Positions 43,941 to 56,479 are shown, counted from the stretch's first letter. The stretch: DNA of 64,000 nt from Unio delphinus (GCA_029339505.1 JAQISU010000179.1:7646501-7710500); one strand, 5' to 3'. Numbers and translations are program-made. The notes: generated from the sequence alone by a model not told the origin.

Positions 43941-44178
43941 ATATTTTGTCATTAAAGTTCTAACTTCACTAAAAATGATAACTAGCATATGTCGCAATTT
44001 GTGTACCATCACATTGGTTCACGTATTCTTTCAGTCAAGATATATTTAAACGTTTCTGTTCCATTATAGCATAAGCAGCCTCATAAATATATACAACAAA
44101 AATAATCAATTAACTCAGCAATTACCAATAAATACAATTAAGTTCATTACATGATGACGATCAGTATAATGCAAACGA

Positions 44179-44182
<4 letters not shown>

Positions 44183-44258
<76 letters not shown>
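44183..44258. repeat. (AAT)n microsatellite
   Basis: About 25 units. Confidence 0.96.
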
Positions 44259-44260
<2 letters not shown>

Positions 44261-45585
44261 ACTTTGTATAGCGTATACTCTTTAGAAGCTCTAAGCGCTT
44301 TATGATATCTATAATGATATGACTACAAAGATTGAAGTCCAGAACATATCATATTTCTGTAACATATGATGTTGTATCTATAAGGTACAAAAGAAGTCCA
44401 GAACATATTTTTTTCTAACTTATGATGATGAATCAAGAACTTCAGCTGGACTTTTTATGTTGACTTAGGCGTCTTATCTCACCTACTTGACATTATATGC
44501 CAGATTTCAGAATTCATCTAAAAGTTAGTTTTTTTCTTCAAAACCTCTTTGGTAATAGGAAATGAAAGTTACAGGTTTTGATTGCTAACTCTCCATTGCA
44601 CAAGGACTTTTCAAAAATGTAGACAATAAAAGTATGTCTATTTAAATGTCATTGCTGTTCAATAACACTCCAGTGTTACTGTTTACTTCAAAGTTAGAAA
44701 GTACACATTAGAGGCTTTCTGCGAAAATTAAAGTTTATTAGATGTAATAAATAAAAACGGGAGTGTTTCTGGTGTCGTCTTTATTATTAAGTATTTCTCG
44801 GTTCAGGCAAATATATACTTAGCACATGTACTCAATATTTTACTAGCGGTCGCATGGAGCGTGACTTAATGATCAGGGCGAGTCAAATAAGGAGGAACTT
44901 TCTGGTGGAAAGGTCAATAGTTCGACAAAATATTCTATTACATTCTACCCCAGTATTCTCCATCTTGTTTTGACAAGGGGCATTACTCCACTTGACACCT
45001 CCTTAATGCATTTCATTCGTCACGAATATCCGGCCATACACTTTTGCGCCTTTGGTATTCTCGCTTTTTTTTTTTATTGCACGGTATTTTGAGATAACGC
45101 TTACATTTTATATCCTATCCCATTCATTACTAATCATGCAGCATGTAATTTAACTTGCATTTAAAGATTGGATTCACATTGTAATTCTTTCTTGATAAAT
45201 TATCATCCCCTTTTTGCTTTATGTTTCATTTTCATCAGCTTCTCTGATACACCCTCACGTTTTGACCTAAAACGTTTTTATCACGTCAGCATCCAAATTA
45301 GTCCTTCTCCATATTCAACTCCGTCGACTGGTCTTAATTTCTCCGTTAAATCTGCGCTAATGTACATACCAACATGTTCCTACACCACACTGCATTTTCC
45401 TCCTATCTCATTTTAATTGATTCTCTGCACACATTCTTGATATTATGTCTATACTGTTTTCAGAAGCAAAGGTAAATATAAAATTATTCAAATGGCGTGT
45501 ACATATGATCGGAGTAAAGATAAATCAATATGTATTCGTCTGGTTCAAATGACGGATATTAAGAATTTGCTGTTTAGTTGTTTTT

Positions 45586-45811
45586 ATGGGTTTAACGCCT
45601 TTTCTCAGCACACAAGAGGCTATTTATTCATGGCGGCCAACGTAGTTGGCGAAGAAAAAAGCCGGAAACATTCTGGTAAGAACCACTGACCCACGAGGAG
45701 TTCCTGGCAAGCTGTCTGACATACCAACATTGGCCGAGCTCGAAGCTCGAACTTACGCGGGCAATGGTCGGTATATGAGATGTGCTTTTGACCACTCGGC
45801 CACTCGGGGTC
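45586..45811 (-). mobile_element. SINE-2 copy, diverged
   Basis: Reverse copy. On the - strand: GACCCCGAGTGGCCGAGTGG (A-box), a B-box that has lost its GGTTCGA form (reads AAGTTCGAGC), then the shared body and the end GCTGAGAAAAGGCGTTAAAC. Confidence 0.87.
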
Positions 45812-45887
45812 ACTGTTGTTTAATTGTATAGTTATTGTATTTGGGAATGGAGGAAATGATACATACATAATATGATTCTCCTCCTGA

Positions 45888-45888
<1 letters not shown>

Positions 45889-45968
<80 letters not shown>
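45889..45968. repeat. (CA)n microsatellite
   Basis: About 39 units. Confidence 0.97.
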
Positions 45969-45969
<1 letters not shown>

Positions 45970-46251
45970 TGCGTGCGTATAGTTGTGTTACATACACAAC
46001 CTAGATCAGCGAGGAAGAAAAATGCTTTGGTTTAGAATTTCAGGAACATTCGCTTGTCATTTTTATTATCAGGCTTGTCATCCAATCACTCATTCGTCCC
46101 AGTCTTTTCCTGTATTCATTACAGGCTTTACGTGAGTTTTATTTGTTTTCCTTATAACTGTTTTAGTACATGTCAACTTTTCTCTTATTTTACACAACAA
46201 AGTAAAGACATGACTATTCTGGCTGAAGTAATATTGCAACTCAGATCACAT

Positions 46252-46335
<84 letters not shown>
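46252..46335. repeat. (CT)n microsatellite
   Basis: About 41 units. Confidence 0.97.
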
Positions 46336-46340
<5 letters not shown>

Positions 46341-47476
46341 AGAATTCTGTCAGTATCGATGCAAGTGTGTAATTAATTAGTGAATATTTCATATAATTTT
46401 AAATCTCGCTCGAGTATACGCGTGTTAAGAACATTAAGAAAGAATTATAAAATATTTGCGCGTCTTATTCCCCTGTCTTTTGTTCTTCTACTACTTCTGT
46501 CTAATGTTCCTTTCTTTTCATTTTTAGTTTGTCCACTCCGTTCGAACATCCTAATCATATTCAACAGACAGCTTTTCATTGTTGCTTTACTTCTTAATTT
46601 GCATATAAAGTCGATTAAACATTATTTGTGCAAATCATAGCTTCTTCCAACCTGTACATGCGCCCCCACCGCTATCCAGTGTTCTTAGTACTTCCCGTCC
46701 ACAGACTCTCTAGCCCACTGTCTGTTACTCTCCTCTTTATTTCCAAATACTTCGCAATTGGAGATTGAAAGGTTACTTCATTTATCCTGTTTTCCAACTG
46801 ATTCTCTCCTTCTCTGGGAAAGAGCATTTCCATGTCATTATTTTATTAATAATATTGTATTGTATTGTATTTCCCTCACCTTAATCTTTTAAATTTACAT
46901 ATTATTTCTTGATTTGCATTTTATTCGTCGTTTGTTCTTAACTTGTGATCCTTTTACGTAAACATATATGTTTCTAACTCCTTATAAAGAAATATATTTT
47001 GTTGTTCATTTCAGTTTCCGCTCTATAAGTACTATCCACATCTTTATGACATAACCTTTGCAAGTATACACACCCAATTGTCACATCAAATGATCTCAAG
47101 AAACGTTTAATATTGTTTCTACGCTAGCCACAATAATTTCTAGACATATCTTTATGAAAAACTGTAGGGAAAAGAAAAAACGAACCGGTTACCGCTTTTT
47201 GTGCTTTATAAAAATGGGGTGGAATGCTGATTGACAACGACCATCTGTTTTGCGTTTAATCAAAGTTTGTGGAATGTTTACATATTTTGTAAATTGCAAC
47301 TGCCTTCAGTCATTGTGTTTAAAAATGAAGATACGTTTGTTTGGAAAGTTAGATTAAATGGAAAGAATATATGTGTGCAAGTATTTTTTTTGTGCAAAGT
47401 TTTGTCATTTCTAGTAGGTTCAAATAGACTAGAATCATGGCTTTACTTTCCCATTAATACTCCATATCTGATTGTA

Positions 47477-47477
<1 letters not shown>

Positions 47478-47542
<65 letters not shown>
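47478..47542. repeat. (TA)n microsatellite
   Basis: TA tract with one TAAA interruption near the start. Confidence 0.93.
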
Positions 47543-47545
<3 letters not shown>

Positions 47546-47978
47546 AAAAGCATTACTTTCCTGTAGAAGTCTTCTTGAACACCTGTTTGAATACTTAAAG
47601 TAATAAATAGTTCTATCTTCGTTAATTCCGAGTAGTTAAAATATCAAAGAGCATACACAACTGTTTTAATTTTTCTCACTACATTTGGCACCAATGATGG
47701 GAGTGTCCAGTAAAGCTGTCACAACGCCTTTTAACGCTGTCATGATGAGTAATAATAAAGCGATGGAAAAATAATGAGCCTGTAAGCAAAGCTAAAACTG
47801 TTTGAGGGAGGCTATACAGAGATTTTTTCTGACAACAAAATGTCACGGTTAATACGTCAGTATATATAAATGTTAATATCAAGTTCAGTTGTTTGCAATT
47901 AAAATACAACAGTAATAACTTTTAGTACAGACCGTGGCGTTAATAACAATTACGCAGAGTTCTACACATAGCTTGGAC

Positions 47979-48268
47979 TGCTCCGGTGGCCTAATGGTTA
48001 GAGAATCCGCCTCAAATAATGGAGGTCGTGGGTTCGATCCCTAGCCGAGTCATAACAAAGACATTTTTTAAATTATGGTACTAACAGCTCCCTAGCTTAG
48101 CTCTCAGCATTAAGAGGTTAGTGTTAGGACTGGTCGGCCTGGTGTCAGGATAATGTGACTGGATGGGGCACCATACTACACGTCTGCGGCTTCACTATAA
48201 ACTGCCACACTGCATACATCGTAGCGATATGACTGAAAAATTGTTAAAGCTACGTTAAAAATCCAAAT
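47979..48268 (+). mobile_element. SINE-1 copy
   Basis: Head CTGCTCCGGTGGCCTAATGG, B-box GGGTTCGATCC, tail GACTGAAAAATTGTTAAAGC. About 25 bases of the body after CACGTCTGCGGC are missing relative to the copies at 2391 and 57170. Followed by (CA)n to 48297. Confidence 0.9.
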
Positions 48269-48297
<29 letters not shown>

Positions 48298-48299
<2 letters not shown>

Positions 48300-48510
48300 T
48301 GTTTGTTTGTGGGCTTTCATGCCATTTTTGGCAGATGATATTCCATTGCTTGCATCCGGTATATTTCGTGGACAAAGAAGCTGCGAATCAACTGACAAGC
48401 TTTCTATCATACCCACGTTGGTCAAGAAGAGACTCGAATTCACGCAGACAGGTAAGATGTTGAGTGAACTGTAAATGTGAGTGCCTTAGACCACTATATC
48501 GTCCGGGTCC
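48298..48510 (-). mobile_element. SINE-2 copy, strongly diverged
   Basis: Reverse copy with recognisable pieces: TTTCATGCCATTTTTGGCAG, GACAAGCTTTCTATCATACC and GACTCGAATTCACGCAGACA. The head end carries CCTTAGACCACTATATCGTC, which is then amplified in the adjoining tandem array. Confidence 0.65.
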
Positions 48511-48610
48511 TTATACCACTAAATCATCCGGGTCCTTATACCACTATATCATCCGGGTCCTTATACCACTATATCATCCGGGTCCTTATACCACTTTATC
48601 ATCAGGGGCC
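48500..48610 (+). repeat. 25-bp minisatellite derived from a SINE-2 head
   Basis: Five copies of a 25-bp unit (CCGGGTCCTTATACCACTAT plus ATCAT). The unit is built from the SINE-2 head in reverse (GACCACT...GGGGCC position) with changes. Confidence 0.9.
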
Positions 48611-48907
48611 TCTCTTCATCTAGGTTCTTGTTACTGACCCAAGCCCATGCCTCCTGGTAATAAGGAAAATCCCCCAGGATTCACATCGATCTCTCCCGTT
48701 TTATTTTGAGGACTTTCACAATTAATCCCTGGGACATCAAAATATTCGCATTTATTTTTCATTATTATTTCTTGGACTACTGAAGATAATTTGGTTTTTA
48801 TGAAGTCTTCGACACATGACCTTTAAAACCTTCACGGCATCTTCACACTGTATTATAAAATGCATATAAAATTGGGCTACCTACACTATTATATGAATTT
48901 AAATAAA

Positions 48908-49100
<193 letters not shown>

Positions 49101-50009
49101 TAATCTGGTTTATGTTACTTTTTATGATAACGATCGTACACAGAAATACGCGGATATGTTACTCTGCAAGGAGAGCCCAAAATACATACCAGAAATAAAG
49201 AGAAAAAACATATATTATTTCTTAATAGATTGACTGTCTGACTTAATGTTCCATTATTTGGACTATTTTCGTACTTATCTACATATAGACAAGAATATCC
49301 ATGTTACTAACCGAGGTCATAAAATACATGCATATAAATATCAGTGCAAGCATGTATTGGTACATATTAGTTATAATATAAATATCAAAGATTTATTTTA
49401 TTTTATCCCAAGGTTTATTAATATGTGCAAAGTATTTTACATTCCTCAAACTCAAGAAATCTCTATGTGATTATACTATATGTCTGTGTCTTTATTAATA
49501 CCTGACTGATCTCTCTCTCTCCGTCTGTCACGGGGGTAATTCGTTATCTAAATGCCATTTCAAAGATCAAATGGTTATTGATATTTAGAATCACGTGATA
49601 CGATATCTTCCCAAGCCATCCGAAGACCAATGTAAACAAATAGATTAATATCGTTTTGATTTATGGATTTTGATATAAACAGAAATTTACAGCCGAGTAA
49701 TAAATGTTCAAGAAAATGAAATTAACAGGGATGTACTGAATTTATATCAGCACAAAGACAAAACGTATTAAATTGTCACTCTTCAAGCTTCTCCGACAGG
49801 TGAGATTTTAACAGTAGGGGATAGATTTTATTACTTGAACCGAGAGATCAATGTAGTGAAATCAATGAGAAGGGACTACTGTTAGCCTCATGCACGTATA
49901 GAAAATCAGCTTAGCAGAGATTGGTTTATGACATACAAAATTTTACAACAATATACTTCCTATTGTTCTACTATTTGATGGAACTTTAGTGACTTTTCTA
50001 TCTTCTTGA

Positions 50010-50118
<109 letters not shown>

Positions 50119-50479
50119 CTATATCTTTGATATTTATATTATAACCAATATGTATCAATACATGCTTGTACTGATATTTATATGTATGTATTTTATGACC
50201 TCGGTTAGTAACATGGATATTCTTGTCTATGTAGATAAGTACGAAAATAGTCCAAATAATGGAACATTAAGTCAGACAGCCAATCTATTAAGAAATAATA
50301 TATGTTTTTTCTCTTTATTTCTGGTATGTATTTTGGGCTCTCCTTGCAGAGTAACATATCCGCGTATTTCTGTGTACGATCATTATCATATAAAGTAACA
50401 TAAACCAGATTAAACATATATATAAATGTTTCATTTATATTTATATAATAGTGTAGGTAACCCAATCTGATATGCATTT

Positions 50480-50483
<4 letters not shown>

Positions 50484-50557
<74 letters not shown>
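50484..50557. repeat. (TA)n microsatellite at outer edge of right arm
   Basis: About 37 units. A second tract of about 23 units lies at 50650-50695. Confidence 0.96.
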
Positions 50558-50559
<2 letters not shown>

Positions 50560-50649
50560 GTTCGTACCGTATTTTCACTTACAAGTCTGGTAAAACTGCA
50601 AACGACATAGATCCAAATCTGCTATCGTATAATGGGCAGGCAGATCAGA

Positions 50650-50697
<48 letters not shown>

Positions 50698-51669
50698 TGT
50701 TTGCTCTACTGATTATTCCTTTTAAAAAAAAATCTGCATAGACTCGATTTGCCATTATCTAGCAGGACTGGATCAGGACAGACTACGGCTGGACTCGACC
50801 TATAACCGATCATATACGGTTGTTCTACTCGGATATCTTCCTGAACGGCACTAAACAGCGCCAACCGTCAGTTATTTCATGACTGATATTCTACAGAATG
50901 ACTCTTAAATATTTCTTCTTTCAAATTGCTAGCATCTTTATCTTCATATTATTTGCAAGCAAGCGATAGGTTTTTTTGGTATTTTCTATTATGTTTCTAT
51001 AAACCTTTTATCTTCGAATGAGTTCGTATGAATGTTTTTGGAATGAGTCCAGTTTGCAGTGCCTAAGGGTGCATTGTTGGGTGCATAAAGAAAATTAATC
51101 CTTGAAACCGCTAACATCAAGTACTCGGGTAATAAAACAAATAATCATTTGAAACAGTTATACACAATTCTGCTTCATTCTGTTTAGTTTTAGTATGCAA
51201 ACGCATTTACCTGAATCTTTAAATCGTATTTCTACGTGTCCGATATATAAACCAGATCCAACGAAGGATAGTTCGCTCATACATAGCGATGGAAATGTAG
51301 AGGTTCTTTGAGAATATGTCATTAGAACATAGAAAGAACGCGATAAAGATCACGTATTCATTATTTGTGAACAGTAATCTACTTACACAGAAGTGTCTGC
51401 AAAACCCAAAACTAAAACCCTATAACTGATACCTTTGTCATGTCAAATGTTGACACGGTACAGGGAAATTGCTGATATACTTCATGCAAGTGATGACGTC
51501 GGATATTGTATTTTTCTCCTTTCAAATAGTGCGACCTTTAGGTCATATATAATGCGTTCACAATATATACAACATTTTAAAGATAACATTTTCCACTTCT
51601 CAACCATCCGATGCTAAGTGATCAAGTTGAATCCCTGGTGACACAAAAGGTGAACTTACTATATCTAGT

Positions 51670-52503
51670 CATGCCACATCAATTAAGGTCAAGGTCAACA
51701 TACATGATCTAGGCATACCATATCAATGGAAAGTCAAGGGCAACTTAATAGCGTCAGGCATACCACATAAGTGGAACGTCAATAGCAACTTACCAACGCC
51801 AGGCATACCACATCAATGGAAGGTCAAGGACAACATACAAGATCATCGCATACCACATCAATGGAAATTCAAGGGCAACTTAATAGTGCCAGGCATACCA
51901 CATCAGTGTAAAGTCAAGGGCAACATACAAGATCTAGGCATACCACATCAATGGAAAGTAAAGGGCAACTTAATAGTGCCAGGCATACCACATCAGTGGA
52001 ACGTCAAGGGCAACATACTAAATCCAGGCATATCACATCAATGGAAGGTCAAGGACAACATACAAGATCATCGCATACCACATCAAAGGAAATTCAAGGG
52101 CAATTTAATAGTGTCAGGCATACCACATCAGTGGAACGTCAAGGGCAACATACAAGATCCAGGCATAACATATCAATTGAAAGTCAAGGGAAACATATCA
52201 TATCCAGGCATACCACATCAATGGAAGGTCAAGGGCAACAAACAAGATCCAGGCATGCCACATCAATGGAAAGTCAAGGACAACATACAAGATCCAGGCA
52301 TACCACATCAGTGGAACGTCAATAACATCATACCAACTGAAGGCATGCCATATCAATGGAAGGTCAAGGGCAACATATCATATACATGCATACCACATCA
52401 ATGGAACATCAAGGGTAACTTACTAGTGCTCGACATGCCACATCCATGGAAAGTTAAAAGCAACATATCAATGCCAGGGATGCCATATCAGTGGAAAGTC
52501 TAA
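51670..52503 (+). repeat. 45-bp satellite, open as a 15-residue repeat
   Basis: About 18 units of 45 bp, containing GGCATACCACATCAATGGAA and GTCAAGGGCAACATA. One frame is open throughout (listed part 51886-52503, 205 codons) and reads repeats of PGIPHQWKVKGNIQD type. A second frame is open for 124 codons. Units differ by substitutions, not by frame-breaking indels. Two unit types (IQD and LIV endings) partly alternate. It lies in dac intron 2, ending 278 bases before exon 3. No start context or signal of a gene was found, so I treat it as a satellite. Confidence 0.92.
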
Positions 52504-52715
52504 GGCACTGTATAGAAAGGATGGCAATGGTCCATAGTAAAAGTCCACGAATAGAACCCCATTGATTATATCACAGATTTCGCACTTTTAGAGCATCGAA
52601 ACACAAACTAAGCTATCAATAAATCAAAGGTGTCAATTTCAGTTTACTAACATCCCAAAACTTTCATTATATAATAAAACCTTTCAAATTTTTGCGGCTT
52701 TATACTTTTCATTTT

Positions 52716-52774
<59 letters not shown>

Positions 52775-52777
52775 TTT
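52716..52777. repeat. (TTTA)n microsatellite abutting exon 3 acceptor
   Basis: About 15 units running directly into TTTTCAGCAG. It supplies the T-rich tract upstream of the dac exon 3 splice acceptor. Confidence 0.96.
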
Positions 52778-52781
52778 TCAG

Positions 52782-52968
52782 CAGATAGCAAGAATCTTGT
52801 CAACGGATTTCCGCACAACCCGTTCACAATTGGGCATCTACCGTTTATGCCTCTGAACCATCCGATGTTGATTCCCCCGGTACCCATATCTATGGCCTCC
52901 CATATGGGGCTCCGGTCCGATGGATCTGCGTATATGTCACAGTCCAACTGCGATTCCGTGGTACCAAG
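52782..52968 (+). CDS. dac: Dachshund homologue, exon 3 (Pro/Met-rich middle region)
   Basis: Phase-1 exon. One base from exon 2 plus CA gives Ala, then DSKNLVNGFPHNPF and GHLPFMPLNHPMLIPPVPIS. This resembles the DACH middle region where LPNGLELPFMMMPHPLIPVS precedes a Met/Ser-rich segment. It ends SNCDSVVP plus AG of a split codon at donor CCAAG|GTATAT. The acceptor is a tandem NAGNAG (TTTTCAGCAG), so a second in-frame start at 52785 would drop one residue (Ala-Asp becomes Asp). A (TTTA)n tract forms the upstream side and a (TA)n tract begins at the donor. Codons are more GC-rich than the surrounding intron, as expected of a real exon. Confidence 0.82.
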
Positions 52969-52973
52969 GTATA

Positions 52974-53034
<61 letters not shown>
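52969..53034. repeat. (TA)n microsatellite abutting exon 3 donor
   Basis: TA tract starting in the donor (GTATATATATGTATATA...), about 30 units. Confidence 0.96.
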
Positions 53035-53037
<3 letters not shown>

Positions 53038-53944
53038 CAATTAAAGATATTTTTCGTGCAGTTTATTTTTTAAGGTTGTCCATTTCATTCAGAATGTGTG
53101 CTTCTGTCACACTGTGTGCTATCGTAAACAGTGAGACTAAATCACACGCTGATGGACATATTGTATGTCGCCAATACAGGGCGATTAGATCTCACGCTCT
53201 TGAATATTGTACGCGATATAATGTGATACTAGATTTCGTGCCGGTGGTCATACTCTGTGCCATTATGTGTGAGACATTGTATTGGAGTGTTATACTTAAA
53301 AGTGACCAATCTTCAAATGAAGTTAAATCGAAATTCTTTAAAGCAACTCTTCTTGATCATTTTATTTGCATATTACAAATTATTTTGCAAACATTAACGA
53401 AGAAAATATCAACGAGAAGGTTGGACGTATTACTGTAAAACTGTTAAGTCCTAAAAGTTTGAATGAGACAGTGCCTGCACTACTTCAGGTGGTGTTTTGT
53501 CACGTGCTTAGATCTGACAGAAACGCACATTCTCGTGCTTGTCCTAACATCAGTGAAAAAAAAATGAACTCACACTTTACTCAAGACACTGTTGAACTTG
53601 CACGAAATCATATCATAAACTGTATCACTGCAATATGGATCACCTTCTTGAAGTTCTTGATAACATTTATATGGCACTTTAGCAATTTTTGATATTTTTG
53701 CATTGAAATATTTTGAGAGTTATATGAATTAATGTATTTTATTAAATGATATACAGCGATCAAATAAATTCGATTTGGTACAGTTTTAAACCTAATAAAT
53801 AACAACAATTTCTCTCTAAGAGGTGTCCGCATATCTGGTTTCTACTAGAACAGTACAAGGTTATTTAGTTTCTATTCGGAAGGTACAAGGTTATGTGGTT
53901 TCTACTAGTTACAAGGTTTTACACACGCTAATCATTTATTTCAG
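52969..53944 (+). other. dac: dac intron 3 (976 bp)
   Basis: Starts GTATAT inside a (TA)n tract (to about 53034) and ends ATTTCAG. Frames of 108-120 codons are open inside (53076-53438 and 53366-53692) but show no family resemblance and no exon-like composition. They are best left as chance frames. Three imperfect copies of a short GGTTTCTACTAG-type unit lie at 53830-53915. Confidence 0.6.
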
Positions 53945-54033
53945 TCAATCCGGTGGCGGTACTGACAGGTCAAGTCATACCCCTCATTCTTATCCCAGAG
54001 AAAATACCATTTGGTCGGCCAGCCATGAAGACA
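53945..54033 (+). CDS. dac: Dachshund homologue, exon 4 (Ser/Thr/His-rich linker, predicted)
   Basis: Acceptor TTTATTTCAG, then T completes AG from exon 3 as Ser. The frame then reads QSGGGTDRSSHTPHSYPREN and ends SHED plus one base at the consensus donor ACA|GTAAGT. The segment is not strongly conserved in the family, so the call rests on good splice sites, exact phase match on both sides, raised GC content and a Ser/Gly/Pro/His composition like the Dachshund linker. Confidence 0.68.
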
Positions 54034-54129
54034 GTAAGTCATACTTTGAAATTAACCCTATGTACAACATAATGATCAGAAGGCTGCATCCTAATCTCGG
54101 AACGGCAAAGTAAAATAGTTTCCTTAGTT

Positions 54130-55130
54130 ACTAAGAGGATGATTCATAGTCACTAAGGGACGTTTTCATGGTCACGAAACGAAGTGTTAATAAGGGTATG
54201 ATCATATTCACTTATGAGTGTGTTCATTGTTACTAAGGGTGTGTTCATATTCACTTAAGGTGTCTTGATAGTCAGTAAGAGTGTGTTGATAGTCACTAAG
54301 GGTGTGTTGATAGACACTAGTGAGTTTTGATAGTCACTAAGGGTGTGATGATAGACACCAATGAGAGTTTTCATAGTCACTAAGGGTGTGTTGATAGTTA
54401 CTAAGGCTGTGTTGATAGACACCAATGAGAGTTTTCATAGTCACTAACGTTGTGTTGATAGACACTAGTGAGTTTTGATAGTCACTAAGGGTGTGATGAT
54501 AGTCACTAAGGGTGAGTTGAGAGACACTAGGGAGAATTTTCATAGGCACTAAAGGTGTGTTGATAGATACTAATGAGAGTATTCATAGTCACTAAAGGTG
54601 TGTTGGTAGTCACTAATGAAAGTTTTCATAGTCACTAAAGGTGTGTTGGTAGTCACTAATGAAAGTTTTCATAGTCACTAAGGGTGTGTTGATAGATACT
54701 AATGAGAGTTTTCATAGTCATTATGGGTGTGTTGATAGATACTAATGAGAGTTTTCATAGTCATTATGGGTGTGTTGATAGATACTAATGAGAGTTTTCA
54801 TAGTCATTAAGGGTGTGTTGATAGATACTAATGAGAGTTTTCATAGTCATTATGGGTGTGTTGATAGATACTAATGAGAGTTTTCATAGTCATTATGGGT
54901 GTGTTGATAGATACTAATGAGAGTTTTCATAGTCATTATGGGTGTGTTGATAGATACTAATGAGAGTTTTCATAGTCATTATGGGTGTGTTGATAGATAC
55001 TAATGAGAGTTTTCATAGTCATTAAGGGTGTGGATAGACATTAATGAGTTTTCGTAGTCGCTAAAGGAAGTGTTCATATTCACCAAGGTTTTTATTATAG
55101 TCACTAAGGGTAGTGTTGATAGTCACAAAG
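54130..55130 (+). repeat. 43-bp minisatellite in dac intron 4
   Basis: Around 22 units. The right half is homogeneous (TGAGAGTTTTCATAGTCATT with GGGTGTGTTGATAGATACTA); the left half is diverged with shorter sub-units built on GATAGTCACTAAGGGTGTG. Confidence 0.94.
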
Positions 55131-55167
55131 CGGAGATACTTTTACAATTAAGCTTATATATTTAAAG

Positions 55168-55247
55168 TATCCGTTTAGGCAATACGTCATTGAAGTATCC
55201 GTTTAGGCAATATGTCAATGAAGTATCCGTTTAGGCAATACGTCAAT
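55168..55247 (+). repeat. 28-bp repeat, three copies
   Basis: AGTATCCGTTTAGGCAATAC plus GTCAATGA, three tandem copies. Confidence 0.9.
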
Positions 55248-55419
55248 GTCATCCATTTAATTTAATCAGATTACTTTGAATTGTTCAATCTGTTACACTA
55301 CATTCTGAATTTAAGATAAGTTGTGTTTTGACTACTTTCAGTACCGTGTACAAATAAAAAGTATCTGCATTCTAGAATTTCGTTACTTATCCTTTTTATA
55401 AGGTATTTTATATTTTCAG

Positions 55420-55641
55420 ACTTTCCGTTAAGACCTAATGATTATGATCACTTTGTGTCGATACCTTGCCGATACAGTCGATTATCTCAGTGCCCAATTT
55501 ATGTATTCTCTTCAGATAACAAACCATTAAATCTGCACATGATCTCAAATGAGGATGAACAGTCAAGTATATCATCTCCCGAAAGAACAGACAACGAAGA
55601 TAATACTGACGATGACGGTATTGAATATGGCAAAAACGAAG
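55420..55641 (+). CDS. dac: Dachshund homologue, exon 5 (acidic region, predicted)
   Basis: Acceptor TATATTTTCAG. AC plus the base left from exon 4 gives Asn, then FPLRPNDYDHF and later NKPLNLHMI and a Glu/Asp/Asn-rich tail ending GIEYGKNE plus one base at donor GAAG|GTATGA. PLNLH resembles the PxDLS-type peptide bound by the co-repressor CtBP, which would fit a repressor cofactor (inference). If the intron is retained the frame reads eight more residues and stops at 55667, giving a truncated form. I cannot align this segment to known DACH proteins with certainty; support is splice sites, phase and composition. Confidence 0.66.
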
Positions 55642-56479
55642 GTATGATAGACTGTAGAGAGCTATAAAAAAAATATTTGACTTTAGTTCTTGTGTGATGA
55701 GTTTGTTTTCTGCATCACATTTGTCAGTAATGTTATTGCTTTTTAAGCATTTTTTATTATTTGAACCCAAGTACAGTTTCTCTCCAACAAGTGAAGAAGG
55801 AGTTTAGATCGATGCAATTTAATTCGTAAAATGTATTAAGTTATTTCAACATATGGTTGAGTCGATCCGCTTTAGTGACATGTTTACTTTCAAATTATTT
55901 CAAATATACTAATACAGACAGAAGAGATTTCCAGATGGTTTCAGTTCATTACGTCTAGTTCATTTGTAATTGGTTTCGGTGAGAAGGCTGGACGCAAGAT
56001 TGTACCTGCATCTGTTGTGGTGCTCTGCTGGTCTGCCTAAGCGATCATATCTACCCAAAACCATATCCTTGCCCTCTGTTCCAAGATCTTGAAAACCGGT
56101 GTCTCCATTTTTCTTGATACACAACTATACACACACGACTACTATCAATGATTGTGCCATAAAAAAGTTTGTTTTCCACATATGATATAGACAAATATCA
56201 GAGGACCAACCTGAGACGCTATAGCGCATGCTCTTCAGAAAACTGCTATATTTCATACCAATTCATTCGATGCACACAATGCAGGGTGCATTGAAGACAA
56301 GCCATAATCTGATTCTACATTTGGTTGGGTAACTAAGTACAAAATGCAAAAGGTGCTAATTGACTTGGACATGCACACATTAAATATTGTATTGTTTCTT
56401 TGTAGCCACAATTATGATATGTATCTGACTAAAGAAGCTACAACTTTTCAAGTCTGACTTTGTTTAGAAGCACGGTATA

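Larger units (their letters stand above)
54034..55419 (+). other. dac: dac intron 4 (1.4 kb)
   Basis: GTAAGT to ATTTTCAG. About 950 bases of it are a 43-bp minisatellite, followed by a three-copy 28-bp repeat at 55168-55247. No coding sequence seen. Confidence 0.65.

Noticed and set aside
44870..45060. Possible mariner-type end (GGGCGAGTCAAATAAGGAGG)
   Set aside because: Only a remembered resemblance; no inverted partner, TA duplication or transposase frame found.
53076..53692. 120- and 108-codon frames in dac intron 3
   Set aside because: No protein family resemblance; AT-rich codons and no fitting splice phases with exons 3 and 4.
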